Below, piece by piece: positions 62,059 through 64,000 of a DNA stretch of 64,000 bases. The translations under genes were made by a program, and so were the position numbers. Numbering within the stretch: the stretch's first letter is position 1; each line of letters starts with the position of its first letter. The DNA lies in contig NZ_LWBP01000187.1 of the NCBI RefSeq assembly GCF_002078015.1, forward strand, positions 1 through 64,000. The letters run 5' to 3'. A model generated the notes under the pieces. It ran no database searches. It was given only the letters and a program-made list of their open reading frames with translations, and was not told the DNA's origin. Origin of the DNA: Niastella populi. Its GTDB lineage: Bacteria; Bacteroidota; Bacteroidia; Chitinophagales; Chitinophagaceae.

Positions 62059-64000
62059 TCATTTCAAAAACCGGTAAGTCATCTTCACCAAAAAAATGTT
62101 CCGCGCGGCCTGGTTATCGAATGCATTATCGAACAAACTCTTCGGAATGGCAACATCATTCCTGAGGTCGGCCGAGGCATCGGGGGTATTGCTTTGCGAC
62201 CATACGAGATATATTTCGGAACCGGGTTTATATTCCCAGCGTACCACAAAGTTCGATCTGAACTGCACGAAATTGAAATCGGGTTTGTTAAAGGTGTAAT
62301 CTACAATGCCATCTCCCTGTTCATCAACATGGTATTTCCCATTCACTTCATTGATCTCTCCATTGGCGAACACATGAAAACGGTCATGTAGTTTTTTGGC
62401 CATCGGGTCGGTCACATAGGCAAAATGATCGTAGAGCGGCCGCGAAATATATGGTTGTCCATAGTATTGCAGGGTAAGGTCGGGGGTAATGTTATAGCTC
62501 ATGCGGCCTATGAAACGTAAAGTATGCTGCTTTACTTCGCCCACAATGGTACGCATGGTATTGCCAACGCTAACATTGCTTACGAACTGGTCTTGTTTGC
62601 GCCAGGTGTACGTGTAGTTTGCGCTCAGGCTGATGCGCATGGCATTGATGGGCTGAAAATACAACCCCAGTTCCGTGGTGCTGTTCCTCATGGTGTGCTG
62701 AAACCCCCAGAAATTATTGATGTTGAAATTCACGTACAGCTTTTTCCTGATGTCGCTGGTAACATAAGCGTCATGTGAGATCCCCGGCAGGCGGCGAATG
62801 GCGCCGGCGCCGCGTAATGCATTGTTTGAAATACCGAACACGGCCCATGTTGTGCCGGTACCCGTTTGCCAGTTATTATTAAAAGTGGCGTGTGAGTTGA
62901 AGTTGAATGCCTGGTAAATGTATTTGCCGCTGTAATCCCACCGCGACCAGTGGTTGTAGTTCAACCGCGCCTGGCGAAAGATCAGGAACGATTTTGGCCA
63001 GTGCAAACCGGCCCAGGTAAAATGGTTGATCTCATTGGAGGTAAGCATAAAGCCGATATCATTCAGCTCCAGTTCAGGAGAACGAAGCGTAACACCGGTT
63101 TCGAACTTGAACAACCGGCCATGCGGGCCCGATCTGCCGCCTACCTTACCGAAGCGGAAGGTACCGCCGGTACCGGTCAATGCGGTGCGGTTACTGTCAA
63201 CCGATACCTCGCTGGCATTGATTCGCTGGAACAGGTGTTCAAATGCGGTCTGGGTTTTGAAAATGGCCTGTTTACTGCCCTGTACCTGGCTGAACACCAG
63301 GTTACCGCGAATGTACCATACGCGGTTCTTCCAGGTATGAAAGAAATCGAGCCCGCCCGAATAAGCGCTGCGGTGCAGGTCGGGCAGTCCGTTGTCGCGG
63401 TTTACCGCGGTAAAGATGCCGCCGAAGATCGTTTTGCCGCCATTGATGTCTTTTTGCAGGCGGCCAACAAAATAACTGGTGAGCGGTTCTACCAGTTCTT
63501 TTCTTGTCTCGCCATTGTTATCGATGGTGGCCATTTCCTTTTGGGTAATGCTTTCGAGAATTCCTATGCTCCAGCCTTTGCGGGTTTTGCCGCTGAACTT
63601 GGCTGCGCCGAGAATAGATGTATTGAGCGGCATTTTCACATATTCATTGCTGCCGAGGGTGGGGTAACCATGGGGTGAACTGCCGATCCGCCGGGAATAG
63701 AAAAGCAGGTCGGAATCATAATCGCCGCCGGCTTCCGAACCGGTAAGCTGGTAATCGAAAATGTTGCGGCTTTCCATAAAGAACGGGCGGCGTTCTTCAA
63801 AGAAGTTCTGAAAACCATCTATCCGTACCTGCGAGGGGTCGGCTTCCACCTGCCCGAAATCGGGATTTACGGTGAAGTCGAGAATAAGATCGTTGGTAAC
63901 GGCAAACTTGCCATCGAGCCCGCCCGTTAATTTGGTATCGAACCCTTTGGCAAAAGGGTTGCCATTCACTTTTTTATATTTATCTGCCTGCAGGGTTGCA
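62059..64000 (-). CDS. DUF5916 outer-membrane barrel protein, 3' part
   Basis: The frame is open to the right edge, so only the C-terminal 647 or so residues are in the window; the sequence continues upstream with ATLQADKYKKVNGNPFAKGF. The segments DFTVNPDFGQVEADPSQVRI, FFEERRPFFMESRNIFDYQL and LFYSRRIGSSPHGY are hallmarks of the DUF5916 family, whose members usually carry an N-terminal carbohydrate-binding-like domain (CBM9) and a C-terminal beta-barrel. The last residues VKMTYRFLK fit an outer-membrane strand. Function unknown. Confidence 0.88.
   Translation of the reverse strand, partial: ATLQADKYKKVNGNPFAKGFDTKLTGGLDGKFAVTNDLILDFTVNPDFGQVEADPSQVRIDGFQNFFEERRPFFMESRNIFDYQLTGSEAGGDYDSDLLFYSRRIGSSPHGYPTLGSNEYVKMPLNTSILGAAKFSGKTRKGWSIGILESITQKEMATIDNNGETRKELVEPLTSYFVGRLQKDINGGKTIFGGIFTAVNRDNGLPDLHRSAYSGGLDFFHTWKNRVWYIRGNLVFSQVQGSKQAIFKTQTAFEHLFQRINASEVSVDSNRTALTGTGGTFRFGKVGGRSGPHGRLFKFETGVTLRSPELELNDIGFMLTSNEINHFTWAGLHWPKSFLIFRQARLNYNHWSRWDYSGKYIYQAFNFNSHATFNNNWQTGTGTTWAVFGISNNALRGAGAIRRLPGISHDAYVTSDIRKKLYVNFNINNFWGFQHTMRNSTTELGLYFQPINAMRISLSANYTYTWRKQDQFVSNVSVGNTMRTIVGEVKQHTLRFIGRMSYNITPDLTLQYYGQPYISRPLYDHFAYVTDPMAKKLHDRFHVFANGEINEVNGKYHVDEQGDGIVDYTFNKPDFNFVQFRSNFVVRWEYKPGSEIYLVWSQSNTPDASADLRNDVAIPKSLFDNAFDNQAARNIFLVKMTYRFLK

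Noticed and set aside
62950-63678. A 242-codon plus-strand open frame inside the DUF5916 gene
   Set aside because: Antisense to conserved DUF5916 sequence; long antisense frames are expected in coding DNA of this composition.

Overview
The window looks like chromosomal DNA of a member of the Bacteroidota, most likely the family Chitinophagaceae (Niastella/Chitinophaga-like). The grounds are SusC/SusD-type and STN-domain TonB receptors, each with its own ECF sigma factor and FecR anti-sigma factor; lipoproteins of DUF4249, DUF4843, DUF6438 and PKD-like type; a DUF5916 protein; LytTR and TPR-kinase signalling; TAnnTTTG-type promoter boxes; and long intergenic regions filled with simple repeats. 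No plasmid, phage or conjugation genes were seen. All functional calls are from reading the sequence; no database search was possible.

Region by region. 0-5.6 kb: a DHFR-like reductase overlapping an AraC regulator, a frameshifted fragment of a group II intron reverse transcriptase, a secreted esterase, an NAD(P)-binding oxidoreductase and a MocR/GntR-aminotransferase regulator. 5.9-12.7 kb: an apparently A+T-richer accessory island ending at tRNA-Pro(CGG). It holds a truncated IPT/TIG protein, an orphan 345-aa protein, a group II intron with a broken reverse transcriptase but recognisable domains V and VI, a secreted serine hydrolase, and an ECF sigma factor fused to an anti-sigma-like membrane protein. 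Two further tRNA-3'-end/terminator remnants, one of them sharing an exact 42-bp direct repeat with the tRNA-Pro terminator, lie inside or at the edge of this island, and a decayed tRNA-Pro copy lies next to the gene. 12.8-19.2 kb: DUF1028 protein, thioredoxin, esterase with an AraC regulator, an HNH endonuclease, a secreted beta-sandwich protein and a hypothetical gene broken by one missing base.

19.3-24.7 kb (minus strand): a Fec-type system in the order sigma factor, FecR, STN-TonB receptor, DUF4249 lipoprotein. 24.8-32.7 kb: small lipoproteins, exonuclease III, an (alpha/alpha)6 glycosidase-like protein, a LytTR regulator/TPR histidine kinase pair and a divergent lipoprotein. 32.8-43.9 kb (plus strand): a complete SusCD-type uptake locus (sigma factor, FecR, SusC, SusD, DUF4843, PKD-like lipoprotein, TlpA-like thioredoxin). 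In both uptake loci the expected circuit is ligand binding at the receptor, signal through the STN domain to FecR, release of the sigma factor and transcription of the transport genes.

44-64 kb: housekeeping and signalling genes, including a TPR lipoprotein, a YiaA/B membrane protein, two tandem histidine kinase/response-regulator pairs, an acid phosphatase-like enzyme, a GNAT enzyme, PhnA, the bifunctional NAD(P)HX repair enzyme, a class C beta-lactamase-like lipoprotein, D-3-phosphoglycerate dehydrogenase, a DoxX-like protein, DinB, and the 3' part of a DUF5916 outer-membrane protein running off the right edge. One pseudogene with two stops and a frameshift lies at 51.9-52.3 kb. Several families of short AAGC-, GTTGATAGA-, AACTGAATAACTG- and TTCAATATTC-type repeats occupy the intergenic spaces from 34 to 62 kb.

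The best candidates for something new are the tRNA-Pro island with its degenerate group II introns, the sigma/anti-sigma fusion, and the dispersed intergenic repeat families. I see no convincing defence island or wholly new multi-gene system.
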